NCBI GenBank assembly: GCA_010672165.1
Contig: JAAHHN010000041.1
Span: 1 to 38,413 of the forward strand
Direction of reading: 5' to 3'
Length of the DNA: 38,413 nucleotides
From: Spirulina sp. SIO3F2
GTDB taxonomy: Bacteria; Cyanobacteriota; Cyanobacteriia; Cyanobacteriales; Spirulinaceae
In this document: one piece after another, positions 1 to 10,400 of the stretch
Numbering within the stretch: the stretch's first letter is position 1
Layout of the letters: every line of letters starts with the position of its first letter
Translations under genes and position numbers: made by a program
Notes under the pieces: generated by a model
Told to the model about the DNA's origin: nothing
Database searches by the model: none
Seen by the model: only the letters and a program-made list of their open reading frames with translations

Positions 1-111
1 CACAAAACTCAGCGTAACGTCAAAACGCTTGGCTATGTTTCTTTGGGACATGCCTGTACTTTGCCACGTATCTATTATCTTTTTACGGAAATCTAGCGAA
101 TATGCCTTCAT
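1..111 (-). CDS. IS630-family transposase, 5' end only
   Basis: The complement strand opens with ATG at 111 and stays open for 37 codons to the window edge. It begins MKAYSLDFRKKIID and continues with TGMSQRNIAKRF, ending SFV. This is the N-terminal helix-turn-helix characteristic of IS630/Tc1-type transposases of cyanobacteria, which usually start MKAYS-DLR-K and contain an S-R--A--F-VS-SFV recognition helix. The DDE catalytic part would lie outside the window, so I cannot say whether the gene is intact. The terminal inverted repeat of the element should lie between the start codon and about 180, but I could not identify it without the other end. It sits beside the putative terpenoid gene group. 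Confidence 0.75.
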   Translation of the reverse strand, partial: MKAYSLDFRKKIIDTWQSTGMSQRNIAKRFDVTLSFV

Positions 112-218
112 CGCTTACCTCTATTCACTTTCTACCAATATAGCTGTACCTCATATTTGTGGAAAAGGCTATAATTTCGGTGGCGTTATTTTATGACGAT
201 CGCTTGCTAATGCTATAG

Positions 219-236
219 TTTCGTCTGAAGACGAAA
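219..236. promoter_or_regulatory. Perfect 7-bp inverted repeat upstream of the transferase gene
   Basis: TTTCGTC, a TGAA spacer and GACGAAA form a perfect palindrome ending 31 bp before the ATG at 268, followed by TATTTTTG. It could be an operator overlapping the promoter of the following gene group. It could also be a weak terminator for transcription arriving from the left, because the stem is A/T-rich but a short T tract follows. The sequence alone does not decide between these. Confidence 0.35.
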
Positions 237-267
237 TATTTTTGATCTAGCAGGTTGAGCATCATTA

Positions 268-1392
268 ATGAAACAAGAAGATCCGCATATCGCCGAATGG
301 ACAGCGGAAATGCCACTGCCAGAATGGGCCAAGAATATCCCTGGCCCTGATCTGGTGCATTCTTGGTGTGCGTTGGTTGCACAGACCTCTGCTGGACGAG
401 TGGAGAATTATGCATGGTATTTGGGCAGCTCAGAAAACCCTGAAGCCTTCGTTTCGGTTTATCTGATTCGCCAGGTTAACTTAGCCGAATATATCAGTCC
501 AGGTGTCGCTCGCTTTGCTCAAATACTGGCCAAGATGGGTTGGCATCCTTTTGAGTTAGATATTGCGTTTTGTGAACTGCCGCTGCTACATTTACCGGGT
601 TTTATCGTTTCACCCGATACCACCCCAGAGCGGCGACTTGTGTTGTGGCGGGCCGTATTGCAAAAAACCCGGCAAGACTTGGACGTTCCCTTGTTTGCGG
701 CGAGGGTTTTGCCAGACTGGCCGGAGGCAAAAGACAGCGACATCCCTTATGTGCCATTTATTTCTAGCTATGTGCTTCAGCTCCCCTCCGGTGGCTGGAA
801 GAATAGCCTACCGCCATTTCGCCGCCATAAGATCAGCTATCTAGAGCGCAGGCTGCTCAAACGTAACGGACGTGCCGAAATTTTCACCACAGCTCTACCT
901 GATGCTGAGACCTTAAATCGGCTGTACCAACTGACGGTGCAAAACAATGCCGATAGCCTACAACATCCGGTGCATGTGGGGCCAGAACTGCTGGCGAAAC
1001 TCCATACATTACCCAGCGATCGCCGCTGGATTGTTGGCATTGAGGTGGAAGGAGAATTAGCCGCGTTTTGTTTGGCCCTCCGGACTGGCGATCGCTTGCT
1101 GCTCAGGACAGGTGGTGTTGACCCTGTGCTATCGCGTCCAGTACATGGCTATTTTCAAGTTGACTTTGTAGTTATTCCTTTTGCTGAAAGCATTGGCTGC
1201 CAAGCAGTGGATATGGGGCCGACTTCAGAAGACATTAAAACCCGGTTAGGTGCAGTAGCTGAACCCACAGCCTATTTGATGGATTTTAGACATTGGCTGC
1301 TCCTACCTTTGCGGTTTCTGCTATCCTTACGCTTTAAAGCCGAAAGTGATTTAGAAACATCCTCAAACACGATAGAGCATGAGCAAAATTAG
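268..1392 (+). CDS. GNAT/FemAB-like acyltransferase domain protein
   Basis: A 374-residue cytoplasmic protein with no signal peptide or membrane segment. The second half resembles the GNAT fold of FemAB/BioF2-like proteins. It has a basic helix near residues 187-205 (FRRHKISYLERRLLKR), a beta strand pair around 255-275 (WIVGIEVEGELAAFCLAL) and a core near 310 (VDMGPTSEDIKTRLG), where such enzymes bind the acyl donor. Family members transfer acyl or aminoacyl groups to amines; the substrate here is unknown. The last 14 bases overlap the next gene, so the two are probably co-transcribed and translationally coupled. Being next to an FAD oxidase and a terpene-synthase-like gene, it may act on the product of that small pathway, which is inference only. 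Confidence 0.65.
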   Translation: MKQEDPHIAEWTAEMPLPEWAKNIPGPDLVHSWCALVAQTSAGRVENYAWYLGSSENPEAFVSVYLIRQVNLAEYISPGVARFAQILAKMGWHPFELDIAFCELPLLHLPGFIVSPDTTPERRLVLWRAVLQKTRQDLDVPLFAARVLPDWPEAKDSDIPYVPFISSYVLQLPSGGWKNSLPPFRRHKISYLERRLLKRNGRAEIFTTALPDAETLNRLYQLTVQNNADSLQHPVHVGPELLAKLHTLPSDRRWIVGIEVEGELAAFCLALRTGDRLLLRTGGVDPVLSRPVHGYFQVDFVVIPFAESIGCQAVDMGPTSEDIKTRLGAVAEPTAYLMDFRHWLLLPLRFLLSLRFKAESDLETSSNTIEHEQN

Positions 1393-2944
1393 CGAATTTT
1401 TTGACCGCTTACGTAAGGTATTTGATTTTGAATACCTTGTCGATTGCTATTCTGGATCGGGCAAGAGAACGTTATCACTCATCGATTATTTCCAGATCAG
1501 TATCGCTTTACTCAGCTTAATTTACGCAATCGTTTTTAATAAGCTCTTCCCGAGTCTTTTCTACGATACATTTTACCCCAAAAAACATACGTTTCGGAGC
1601 GAGTGGGATTTTGGCAACTTGCACCATAAAGGTGCTCAAAATGTTGTTCGAGTCTCCAGCATTGAAGAATTACAACAGATAATCAAAGAAGCTAATACTA
1701 CCAAAACGCCAATTCATCTTTGTGGCTCAACCCATTCTTCCCGAGGTGTTACCTTAGCTCAACCGGGAGGCTTACGTGTTTTGCTTAAAGGCATTCCCTC
1801 CACCTTTGCAATGGTTGATGAAGCGGTTGTAAAAGTAAGTGCGTTTGCTACATTGCATCAACTGGCAAGGTTTATTGCTAAGCATCGAAGAATGCTGCCT
1901 GTTTTTGGTGATCAGCTAGGGCTGACTGTTGGTGGCTATCTTTCTGCGGGTGGATTGGGATTCAATTCCACAGAGTACGGATTTTTAGCTGATCATGTGG
2001 TTAGCCTAGAATTGTTAACGGCCCAAGGTGAAATATTAGACTGTTCACCTAAAATGCATCCAGAAATTTTCTCAGCCGTCTTAGGCGGACAGGGGCAATT
2101 GGGCGTTATCCTTTCCACACAGATCCGAACGATTCCGAGGAAAGAAGTTTATCTTCGTTTTGATTCGATCGCGCTCAACGATCTCGACCACTTAATTGCT
2201 CTGGTTCAACAAACCCATGATCGCAAATGGAATTACTTTTTTGGTGATCTATATATGAGTGATGGGATCTTAAAGTTGGCATATCATGCGGGGAGAGATA
2301 GCAAAGATGACAATGATATCGCCTCCTTTAACCAAGAGTTTGACGAAATCCTTGGGGAAAACAGTACTCCCTTGCGGTTAGCTCATCTCTCTCGATGGAA
2401 ACATAACCGTCCGATTATTCCCGTGGGCTATACTGTTCCAACCATGCTCACAGAAGGCTGGCTATTAAACTCCTATTGTATTGCATTTTCTGCGTTCAAA
2501 AAATTATTGCCAGAACTCATTCCCTTGTTGGATGATCCACAATCAGCTATCTGTATTTATGACATGGCATATTCGCTCAATATGGATGGACAGCATCACT
2601 CCTTTTTGCCTTTACGGAAAAATGATCAGAGTGATGATTTCAATGTTTACTTTGGGCTGTTTATCACGTACTGGGGTCTGGACGAATCTGAGAAAAAAGA
2701 TAGGACAAAATTAGCCGATCGCTTATTTGAGCAAGTCATTGATTTGGGTGGAAAACCCTACCTAGAAGGATATCAACCACCGATGAATCGAGAGATTCTG
2801 CGGCAAATTTATCCAAAGTACGATGAATTTCTTGCGCTCAAATCTAGACTTGATCCCAACCACATTTTTCATCCTGATGGAATTGAAACCTCTGCTGCCG
2901 ACGTTTATCATCAACAAAATATGCCTGCTTCCGCTTTGAAATAA
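1379..2944 (+). CDS. FAD-binding oxidoreductase, cytokinin-oxidase-like
   Basis: A 521-residue protein of the PCMH/FAD_binding_4 flavoenzyme group. A hydrophobic segment at about 36-56 suggests an N-terminal membrane anchor. The FAD-binding domain starts near residue 85 with VVRVSSIEELQQII. GSTHSSRG at 117-123 aligns with the GHS motif of cytokinin dehydrogenases, so H119 could be the covalent flavin site. The stretch LTVGGYLSAGGLGF near 180-195 followed by LELLTAQGEIL is typical of the second half of the flavin domain. The C-terminus (FLALKSRLDPNHIF) matches the family's usual LK-R-DP-xI ending. Such enzymes oxidise alcohols, amines or lactones using O2 or quinones. The start overlaps the upstream transferase gene by 14 bases. 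The gene looks more A/T-rich than the housekeeping genes further right. Confidence 0.8.
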   Translation: MSKISEFFDRLRKVFDFEYLVDCYSGSGKRTLSLIDYFQISIALLSLIYAIVFNKLFPSLFYDTFYPKKHTFRSEWDFGNLHHKGAQNVVRVSSIEELQQIIKEANTTKTPIHLCGSTHSSRGVTLAQPGGLRVLLKGIPSTFAMVDEAVVKVSAFATLHQLARFIAKHRRMLPVFGDQLGLTVGGYLSAGGLGFNSTEYGFLADHVVSLELLTAQGEILDCSPKMHPEIFSAVLGGQGQLGVILSTQIRTIPRKEVYLRFDSIALNDLDHLIALVQQTHDRKWNYFFGDLYMSDGILKLAYHAGRDSKDDNDIASFNQEFDEILGENSTPLRLAHLSRWKHNRPIIPVGYTVPTMLTEGWLLNSYCIAFSAFKKLLPELIPLLDDPQSAICIYDMAYSLNMDGQHHSFLPLRKNDQSDDFNVYFGLFITYWGLDESEKKDRTKLADRLFEQVIDLGGKPYLEGYQPPMNREILRQIYPKYDEFLALKSRLDPNHIFHPDGIETSAADVYHQQNMPASALK

Positions 2945-3016
2945 TCAATTTTAGACTCAGTGCTCAGGATTTTGAGTTGTATACTCTCGTTTTTGTCACA
3001 TCAGACTCATCCTTGA

Positions 3017-3046
3017 TTGACAATTTATAATGCTTTTCTTTATGAG
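3017..3046 (+). promoter_or_regulatory. Candidate promoter of the terpene-synthase-like gene
   Basis: The 164-bp gap after the oxidoreductase gene holds a consensus -35 TTGACA at 3017-3022, with TATGAG at 3041-3046 after 18 bp. A second -10 candidate, TATAAT at 3026-3031, is too close to this -35 and would need another upstream element. A promoter here would let the third gene be expressed separately from the first two. It is predicted by eye only. Confidence 0.35.
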
Positions 3047-3108
3047 AAAAAAGTTCTAACCTGTCAGTCAAGGCGCATTGATCATCTACTTTATAAGGAA
3101 TAGTGCTT

Positions 3109-4236
3109 ATGTTTGATTGCTTGCGATCGCTTGAGAAAACTATTTGTCTTTTCCCAGATCAGGATGATCATCCTATCATATCTGTTGAGGAATTCAACCT
3201 ACTCATATCTAATATCAATCAAGTCCGCGGCTTTGAATTACCGCTGCTCTCAAGCAGTGAACAAGAATTTTCATCCAGATTCTTCTATGTTAATCGCTTT
3301 GAGCGTTCTGCAATGGATGAGATTGGCAGCTTTTATCACTATGCCCATCGTTCTGCGGGTAAACTACTCTCCAAGAAGCGGATTATGGAATTGGGGTTGC
3401 TGATCAAGTTTTTATCAACAGAACCCAGCACCAAAATCAGATCAGAAATAATCTCTGATTTAATTCTGATTTACTTAACCATAATTGTCTTTGTACAAGA
3501 CTTTCCAGGCACCCACAAGCATGGCTTGCCATATAGACAGAAGTGCGATGCAATTGTCAACTATTTGCTCGAAGAAAAGACCATCATAGAGCTGAAGACA
3601 GATATCAAATCGATAGCGACACAAACCCCTCTCTTTGATAGCAAATTTGCAGAAGAAACATCCGCAAATTCATTAATCGATAAGTTGGTCGAGTTATTGG
3701 AGCAATTACATCAAAAGCTTGAGACTGCCCAACAGCAAAAGCTAATCTCTCAAGATTTAAAGCGATTGTTCTGCCAAGAGTTCGGTAAATCAATTCGCAC
3801 TTGCCACTTACCCTCTATCCATACCCGTGCCCAACTTTCAGGGCATCTTGCTGAAGCATCTGCAAGCTGTATGCTAAAGCCTGTTTTCATCTTGCTGGTC
3901 TCAAGTTTGGATGTAAAAACAACGCATCTCGAAAAGTGGAAGTACTGCATTGAAATCGTTCATCTTTGTATGCGTTTAGTCAATGATTTTTTCTCATACG
4001 AACGCGAAAAAAATACAGGTACTGACCATTTCCGGAACCTTGCCCATATCCTCCAAAATGAAAGAACCAATGAGCTGCAAGCTCGCTCAATGGTCGTTCA
4101 ACTCTACAATTTGCTGATGGCGCATTATCTCACTGCCAAGAATCAACCCCTAAGCGAACCAGAAAAAGAGCTGTTTTCAGTTCTAGAGTTGGTTCATGAT
4201 ATCCCCCTTTTTGTTTGGAGTGAGTTAGCAGCTTAG
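3109..4236 (+). CDS. Divergent class I terpene-synthase-like protein
   Basis: A 375-residue, largely helical protein. VNDFFSYERE at 291-300 is an exact NDxxSxxxE (NSE) metal-binding motif (N292, S296, E300). It is followed by KNTGTDHFRNLAHIL, as in bacterial sesquiterpene synthases, where the same helix is followed by a G-D--N stretch. About 55 residues upstream, LPSIHTRAQLSG resembles the conserved P-S--EYL-LR---G helix. The usual aspartate-rich DDxxD is not visible; at the expected helix I read IIVFVQDFPGTH, with one aspartate (D131). A loop of extra length lies between the two regions. I chose ATG 3109 because AAGGA at 3095-3099 sits 9 bases before it; the GTG at 3103 is too close to that site. 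It may be a non-canonical cyclase or one that has lost ionisation activity. Confidence 0.6.
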   Translation: MFDCLRSLEKTICLFPDQDDHPIISVEEFNLLISNINQVRGFELPLLSSSEQEFSSRFFYVNRFERSAMDEIGSFYHYAHRSAGKLLSKKRIMELGLLIKFLSTEPSTKIRSEIISDLILIYLTIIVFVQDFPGTHKHGLPYRQKCDAIVNYLLEEKTIIELKTDIKSIATQTPLFDSKFAEETSANSLIDKLVELLEQLHQKLETAQQQKLISQDLKRLFCQEFGKSIRTCHLPSIHTRAQLSGHLAEASASCMLKPVFILLVSSLDVKTTHLEKWKYCIEIVHLCMRLVNDFFSYEREKNTGTDHFRNLAHILQNERTNELQARSMVVQLYNLLMAHYLTAKNQPLSEPEKELFSVLELVHDIPLFVWSELAA

Positions 4237-4335
4237 GAGTTGTTAGGATAGGGATACGATACATCAACTCCATCTATGTTGAGAGTTATAGTCTCTGGGG
4301 AATAATTTTGATCTCCTCCTGGCAGAAAACACCCT

Positions 4336-7092
4336 ATGCGATTTTTCACCCAAGTCCCGCTCCGCACAATCTTTGTTGTCCCCTTTGTGCTGCTCATCAC
4401 CTTGACCGTGGGGCTGGTGGGTTATCTCTCGTTTCAAAATAGTCAGCAGGCTGTGACGCAACTGGTGAGCCAGTTAAATCGGGAAGCCAATGCCCGAGTG
4501 ATTGAGCATCTGGAAAATTTTCTTGAAAAGCCGATTGAGTTAGTCAAAGCCAATCGAGATGCGATCGCTATGAATGTGATTGATCTCAATGATATTGATC
4601 GCACCGATTTATTTTTTGGTCAGCAACTAGAGCGATCGCCATTCACCAGTTTTTTGTATATCTTGAAAACTGGCATTGGGTCTTCTGTAACCCTATTACC
4701 AGATGAACAGGGTCAGCGCAACTATATCATTGATCAATTTGTCGGTGATGACCAAACGTTTGGCACAAGTGAGACCGAGGTGGGAACGATGAGGGGTGAG
4801 AATTATCGCTACTTGTCTGATTCTCGTTGGCAACGCACCCAACTCTTAGCACAATATCCGTTAGATCTCTCACTCTGGCGTCAGGATATTCAACAAGTTT
4901 TTCAATCCGATCAACCGCTTTGGGTTGATATTAACCCTATTGAGGATTTTCCAGGTGTGTTAATGACAGGGATTATCGCCTCGGTCAGAGATGTCAATGA
5001 TGAAATTTTGGGCTGGTTTTCCATCGGCTTTAGTTTAGATAATCTGGCTAGCTTTGTCCGCGACCTCGAAGTCAGTCCCCAAGCCCAAACCTTTGTGATC
5101 GATCGAGAAGGTTTGTTAGTCGCAAATTCGAGTGATGATTTGCCGGTGAAGGTCATCGGTGAAGCAGTCGAGCGTATCAGTACCTTAGAGGGGCCCAATC
5201 CCATTATTCAAGGAACCTCTCAATATTTACAAACAACATTTGGCGATTTCAAACAAATTCAAACCCCGCAAGCATTCACGTTTAAGCTAGCAGGCGCACG
5301 GCAAAACCTGAGCATCACCCCTTGGCAAAATGAGTATGGTCTAGATTGGCTAGTGGTCACAGTTATTCCAGAAGCTGATTTTATGGGAGAGATTTATGCC
5401 AATACGCGCAATACAATTGCGTTGAGTTTTGTGGCGCTCCTCGGCGCGATCGCCCTGGGTATTCTCACGACTCGTTGGGTTACAAACCCAATTTTTAAAC
5501 TCAACAATGCGGCTAAAGATATTGCGCAGGGGGAATGGGACAAAAACGTCGATTTAGAACGCACCGATGAGCTTGGAGAACTGGCACAGTCATTTAATAA
5601 CATGGCCACACAACTGCAATTCTCATTTACGACCTTGGAACAACGGGTTACGGAACGCACAGCAGAGCTTGCCCATGCCAAAGAACGGGCTGAAGTGGCT
5701 AATCGGGCGAAAAGCACTTTTATTGCCAATATGAGTCATGAACTGCGGACGCCGTTAAATGCAATTTTGGGGTTTTCTCAGTTGAGTCTGCGATCGCCAT
5801 CTCTCTCATCCGAAAGCCAAGAAAATTTCACGATTATTCACCGCAGTGGAGAATATCTCCTCAAGTTGATTAATAATGTTCTGGCTCTTTCCAAAATTGA
5901 AGCGGGTAAAACAACATTGAATCCCAATGATTTTGATTTGCATCTTTTTTTAGAGGAGTTAACAGAACTCTTTGCCATGCGCACGGAACAAAAGGGTTTA
6001 ACCTTACAGATCACCCATAGCCCTGCCGTGCCTCAATATGTTCAAACCGACGAGGTTAAACTCCGTCAGGTGTTAATTAATCTACTCAGTAACGCGGTCA
6101 AGTTCACCCCAGCAGGAACTATTTTTGTGCGCATGAATGCCCAATCGCTGCCCAGTGAAACTGACACAAAATATCAGCTTGGAGTGGAAGTGGAAGATCA
6201 AGGCGTAGGCATTGCAACCGAAGAACTCACCACTTTATTTGATGCCTTTACCCAAACCCAGTCGGGTCAAGAATCCCAAGAAGGAACGGGATTAGGACTC
6301 GCAATTAGCCAAAAATTTGTGCAATTGCTGGGCGGTAACATCACGGTTGAAAGTGCAGTGGGAGTGGGGACAACGTTTAAATTTGCCATTCCTGTGGCTC
6401 AAGGCAATCCAGCTCAAATTGTCGTGGTGCAACCCAAGCGCAAGGTGCTGAGCCTTGCCCCTGGCCAGAGTCAATATCGCATTCTAGTCGTGGATGATAA
6501 TCCAGTGAATCGGAAGCTCTTGGTACAGCTTTTGAGTCCGTTGGGTTTACTGCTCAAAGAGGCAGAAGATGGGGAGGACGCGATCGCGGTTTGGCAAGAC
6601 TGGGAGCCTCATCTGATTTGGATGGATATGCGAATGCCCATTTTGGATGGTTATGAGGCGACAAAACGGATCAAGGCGACGACGAAGGGGAATGCCACGG
6701 CGATTATTGCAGTGACGGCAAGTGTTTTAGAGGAAGAAAAGGCAATTATTCTCTCAGCAGGCTGTGATGATTTTGTGCGCAAACCGTTTCGAGAGGATAC
6801 GATTTTTGAGGTGATGGCAAAGCATCTGGGGTTGCAGTATGTTTATGCTGATGATGATACTTCTGTGTCTGTGGATGCAGTTGAGGGGGAAGCTTTTGAT
6901 ATCCAAGCCGCACTCGCCACGATGCCAGAGGAATGGATTGCACGATTGCAATCCGCAGCGTTGGATTTAGATATTGCGCAGGTTTCTAAGGTGGTTGCAG
7001 AAATTCCAGAGTCGCAGGGAGAGTTGGCGCAAACATTAGCGGGTTGGGTGAGAGAGTTTGAGTTTGAGAAGATTTTGGATTTGTTGGATTAA
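4336..7092 (+). CDS. Hybrid histidine kinase (Cache-HAMP-HisKA-HATPase-REC)
   Basis: A 918-residue inner-membrane sensor. Membrane segments at about 10-33 and 356-378 bracket a large periplasmic double-Cache-like domain. A HAMP linker follows (near 379-430, with [15 protein letters not shown]), then a coiled coil ([18 protein letters not shown] type). The HisKA box is [15 protein letters not shown] with phospho-acceptor H468. The ATPase N box begins at about 576 ([15 protein letters not shown]), and the G boxes are DQGVGI and GTGLGLAI. A receiver domain begins near 714 and carries the acceptor D764 in IWMDMRMP. A short helical tail of about 80 residues after the receiver recurs in cyanobacterial hybrid kinases. 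No DNA-binding response regulator lies next to it, so its output is unknown. It follows the terpene-like gene on the same strand after 99 bp. Confidence 0.93.
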   Translation: MRFFTQVPLRTIFVVPFVLLITLTVGLVGYLSFQNSQQAVTQLVSQLNREANARVIEHLENFLEKPIELVKANRDAIAMNVIDLNDIDRTDLFFGQQLERSPFTSFLYILKTGIGSSVTLLPDEQGQRNYIIDQFVGDDQTFGTSETEVGTMRGENYRYLSDSRWQRTQLLAQYPLDLSLWRQDIQQVFQSDQPLWVDINPIEDFPGVLMTGIIASVRDVNDEILGWFSIGFSLDNLASFVRDLEVSPQAQTFVIDREGLLVANSSDDLPVKVIGEAVERISTLEGPNPIIQGTSQYLQTTFGDFKQIQTPQAFTFKLAGARQNLSITPWQNEYGLDWLVVTVIPEADFMGEIYANTRNTIALSFVALLGAIALGILTTRWVTNPIFKLNNAAKDIAQGEWDKNVDLERTDELGELAQSFNNMATQLQFSFTTLEQRVTERTAELAHAKERAEVANRAKSTFIANMSHELRTPLNAILGFSQLSLRSPSLSSESQENFTIIHRSGEYLLKLINNVLALSKIEAGKTTLNPNDFDLHLFLEELTELFAMRTEQKGLTLQITHSPAVPQYVQTDEVKLRQVLINLLSNAVKFTPAGTIFVRMNAQSLPSETDTKYQLGVEVEDQGVGIATEELTTLFDAFTQTQSGQESQEGTGLGLAISQKFVQLLGGNITVESAVGVGTTFKFAIPVAQGNPAQIVVVQPKRKVLSLAPGQSQYRILVVDDNPVNRKLLVQLLSPLGLLLKEAEDGEDAIAVWQDWEPHLIWMDMRMPILDGYEATKRIKATTKGNATAIIAVTASVLEEEKAIILSAGCDDFVRKPFREDTIFEVMAKHLGLQYVYADDDTSVSVDAVEGEAFDIQAALATMPEEWIARLQSAALDLDIAQVSKVVAEIPESQGELAQTLAGWVREFEFEKILDLLD

Positions 7093-7493
7093 TTTAGAGT
7101 GTGTCGTCAATTAGAATCAGAAATCTGACGGGACAAGGGATAGAGCGCCCGACCCAAACAACAGGGGAAGGGGCAGTAAATCAGTCATAGCAAGAGTTTC
7201 AAGTCTAACTGATGACAGTCCCTAGTACCGCGAGGCGGAGTTCAGAGTTCAAAGTGCTTGTACAACAGGCATTCTGTGAATTTTGAATGGATGGCTTATT
7301 TCTGCCGTTCTGTACTAGTGCAGCGTCAAGCTTAAAACTGTGAGTTTTTCGTTTCCACATCACTTACTCGGCAACAGTGATATCGATAGACAACACACAA
7401 AAATAGAGCTGACAGAACACTAGGGCGTGTCGCTAGTTAACATTTGATTGTCGGTTTGGTTAGGTCGTAGACTGACAGTTGTCCGACGCTGAC
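7093..7493. other. 401-bp convergent gap with two similar direct-repeat ends
   Basis: This gap lies between the 3' ends of two convergent genes and has no credible coding frame. Two 19-bp stretches at 7095-7113 and 7421-7439 (TAGAGTGTGTCGTCAATTA and TAGGGCGTGTCGCTAGTTA) match at 14 of 19 positions in direct orientation, and every difference is a transition. GTGTC-containing ends of this kind resemble termini of IS5-type elements, so the gap may hold relics of insertion-sequence ends. I saw no intrinsic terminator with a clear T tract and no tRNA-like fold. Confidence 0.3.
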
Positions 7494-10400
7494 TCACCAC
7501 GGACTACCTACCAACGTAAACGCGCTCCAATAGTAGGGATGGGAAAAATTAGCTCCAGATTCAAGGGGGAGAGCCGTTGGTAGGATGGCACGAATCTCGG
7601 GATGTTGGCCCAGATCAGTTTCGCCCCGGAGCATTGCCAATTGGGCTTGGCGGAGTGCTTCAGCCTTGATCGTGACGGCGCGATCGCTCAACTGCTGATA
7701 AAACTCACTCATCAAGCTCATTGTCCCCACATCAGAGACCGACCATAAACTGGCCAACACTGATTTCACACCGGATTGTACCGCTGACCCCGCAAACCCC
7801 AACTCAGCATGGGCGTCTCCTAAAGCCGTTTGGCAGGCACTGAGCACCAGTAACTCTACCGTGGGGTCATCGTACCAGCGGAGTTCTCGCAAGCGTTCTA
7901 CGGTGATCTGCTCTTCGCCCCAGAGTTGAATATAGGAGTCCAGGGCATGACCCGGCTGAAACGCCGCATGGGTGGCCAGATGCACCACTTCAAAATTGCG
8001 CTGACGACTTTGGGCGACTAAGTTCTCCCAGGTGAAGGCCGTATCCAAATATTGCTCACCCGGCTGGATGGCCGTCACCATTGCCAACTCATTGGGCACG
8101 GCTGGCAACGGGTCTAGGTGAGCGAAGCGAGAGGCTCCCATTGCCAGCACGGTTGCCTGCTGCAAGGATTGATAGCGGCTATCGGTTAAGCTCAGGCTCG
8201 GAATTTGACCCAGACTATAGCGCTCAATCAGAAATTGGTCACCATCGTGTAAGGCTGCTAGGGGAAGGGCGCGGAGGCCTTCGCCCAAGGAAAAAACAAG
8301 GGTATCGATATTGAGATTGCTAACCGTGCTCTCAATCGGTCGAATCAGCCAATCATAGAGCTGTTGGGCGGATTTTAAATAGTCCTGCCGCTGGGCGGTG
8401 AGACGACGGCGGAAGGTACGAATCTCTCGACGCAGACGGTTGCGATCGGCTTCTGGGATGACCTGACGGCGCAGATGGTTGTCCGGTGTCACGACAATCA
8501 ATTCCAGCGCCTCGGGGTTACTCACCAGATAAATCAGAGCCGAGGTCGTCCCAGTTTGGGCTTCGATTTGTTTAAACGTCTCGTGAATATTGGCCACCGT
8601 TTCGGTCTGGCTTTCATCTTCGTCTTTGGCATGACCACTCTGCTCTTCGATCGCAACCTCTGCGGTAGCAGTTTCAAACACGCTATAGCTTTGGGCAATA
8701 AAGCGATCGAGCTTGATGAACTGTTGCAGAATTTCGTTGTCTAGTAATGAGCCGCCCAGGGCTTTTTCTGCCGGGAGATCCCAGGTGAAGTACCCTTCTG
8801 GATGAAATAGGGTTCTTCCTCCGGCTTGGTGGCCAATCCGCTCAATCAGGCCTGCTGTATCCAGAAATTCATTTTTCGGGGTTGCACCAGCAATAACGCT
8901 GTTGATGTCTGCACTTAAACCATTACTGCTAATTTGAATACCGTTGTGGTTGATAGTTGCAAAAAATGATTGCTCAGGGAGCAGGGTGGCGTTGTTGCCA
9001 GCGGTGATCGCGGCCGCTGTGCCATTGCGGCTGGCATCCCCAATTACAAAGGGAATAACGCCCTGGCCACCGTGCTGAATGGCGATCGCGCCGCCACCTG
9101 TTGCCCCGGCACTGGAAATGCTGGCGGCAAAATTGTTAAACCCGCTGTCTGCTGGGTCTAAGGCGCCTTGCAGTTGCACCATGCCCTCGCTTGTCAAGGT
9201 AACGTTGCCTCCTTGGCCCGCGATCGCTTCGGTATTGATTAGCCCTGCCGTGATTTTTTGGGGGGCTTTGAGCAAGACATTGCCCGCATTGCCATTAGCC
9301 GCGATCGTGTTGATTAAACCCCCGCCTCCCACCTGAATCTCACCGTCACGACTGGTCAGGGCAATATTCCCTCCATTACCAGAGCCAATTGAGGCCGTGA
9401 TCAGATTCCGGGTATTGATATTCCCCCCCGCTTCGAGGGTTAGATTGCCGCCATCCCCATTGCTAAAGGTGCTGACGGTGGAGTTGAGCGTGAGATCTTG
9501 ACCCGCCGCGATCGTGAGGTCATTACCATTCGTGTTGATGTTCCCCGTTAATGTGACCGATCCACCCGACTGAATGGCCGCGGTTCCCTGGAGATCCACG
9601 TCCAAATCCAGGGGATTGGTCGTCTGGATCGAGAGATGGCCATTGGCCCCCAGATCATCAAAGTCAATACCAGCGGTATTGTCGGCAATCTGGCCGTTAG
9701 CGATCGTCAGATTTCCTCCAGTGCCCAGACCCCCGTGATGCCGTCCGGCTGAATTTTGGCTCACTATACTGTTGACCAACGTAATATTCCCGGTTCGGCT
9801 ACCAATACCCCCGCTGGTTTGGCCTGCGGTATTGCCTGTAATGCTGGACTGGTTCACGGAGACGGTGCCATACCGGTTAAACACTGCCCCGCCCCAATCT
9901 GTCACCGAATTCCCGCTTAGGGTGGCATGATTCAGCGTAATTTGACCGCTGTTGCTTAAGATGCCGCCCCCTTCAGCAGCGGTGTTCCCGGTGACGGTCG
10001 TATGGTTGAGGGTGACTGACCCTGTATCCATCCAAATCCCCCCTGCTGTTGTGCCGGAGTTATTCGCAATCACAGAGTGATTGACCGTCACTGTCGAGTC
10101 GTAACCCCGAATGCCCCCGCCATTTCCCGCCGCCTGGTTGCCCGTCACGTTGGAATGGTTCAAGGTCAGCGTTGTGCCACTCCCTGAACTGATCATGCCC
10201 CCGGCATGAACTGACGCAGTATTGTTGGCAACGGTGGCGTTATTCAGGGTGAGCCGTCCTTGGGTCGCCAGCCCACCGCCCCATTGGGCGGAATTGTTCG
10301 TGATTGTGACGTTATTCAGGGTGAGTGACCCGCTGACATGGTTAATCCCCGCTGCGCCACTCGATTGGCCATCGCGGATGGTGAGATTGTTGACAATCGC

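Noticed and set aside
7449-7486. A TGTCGG at 7449 and TGTCCG at 7480 as a fourth regulatory array
   Set aside because: The spacing (31 bp) does not match 9 + 23, no conserved core follows, and it lies past the 3' end of the FHA-CHAT gene with no leftward gene start.
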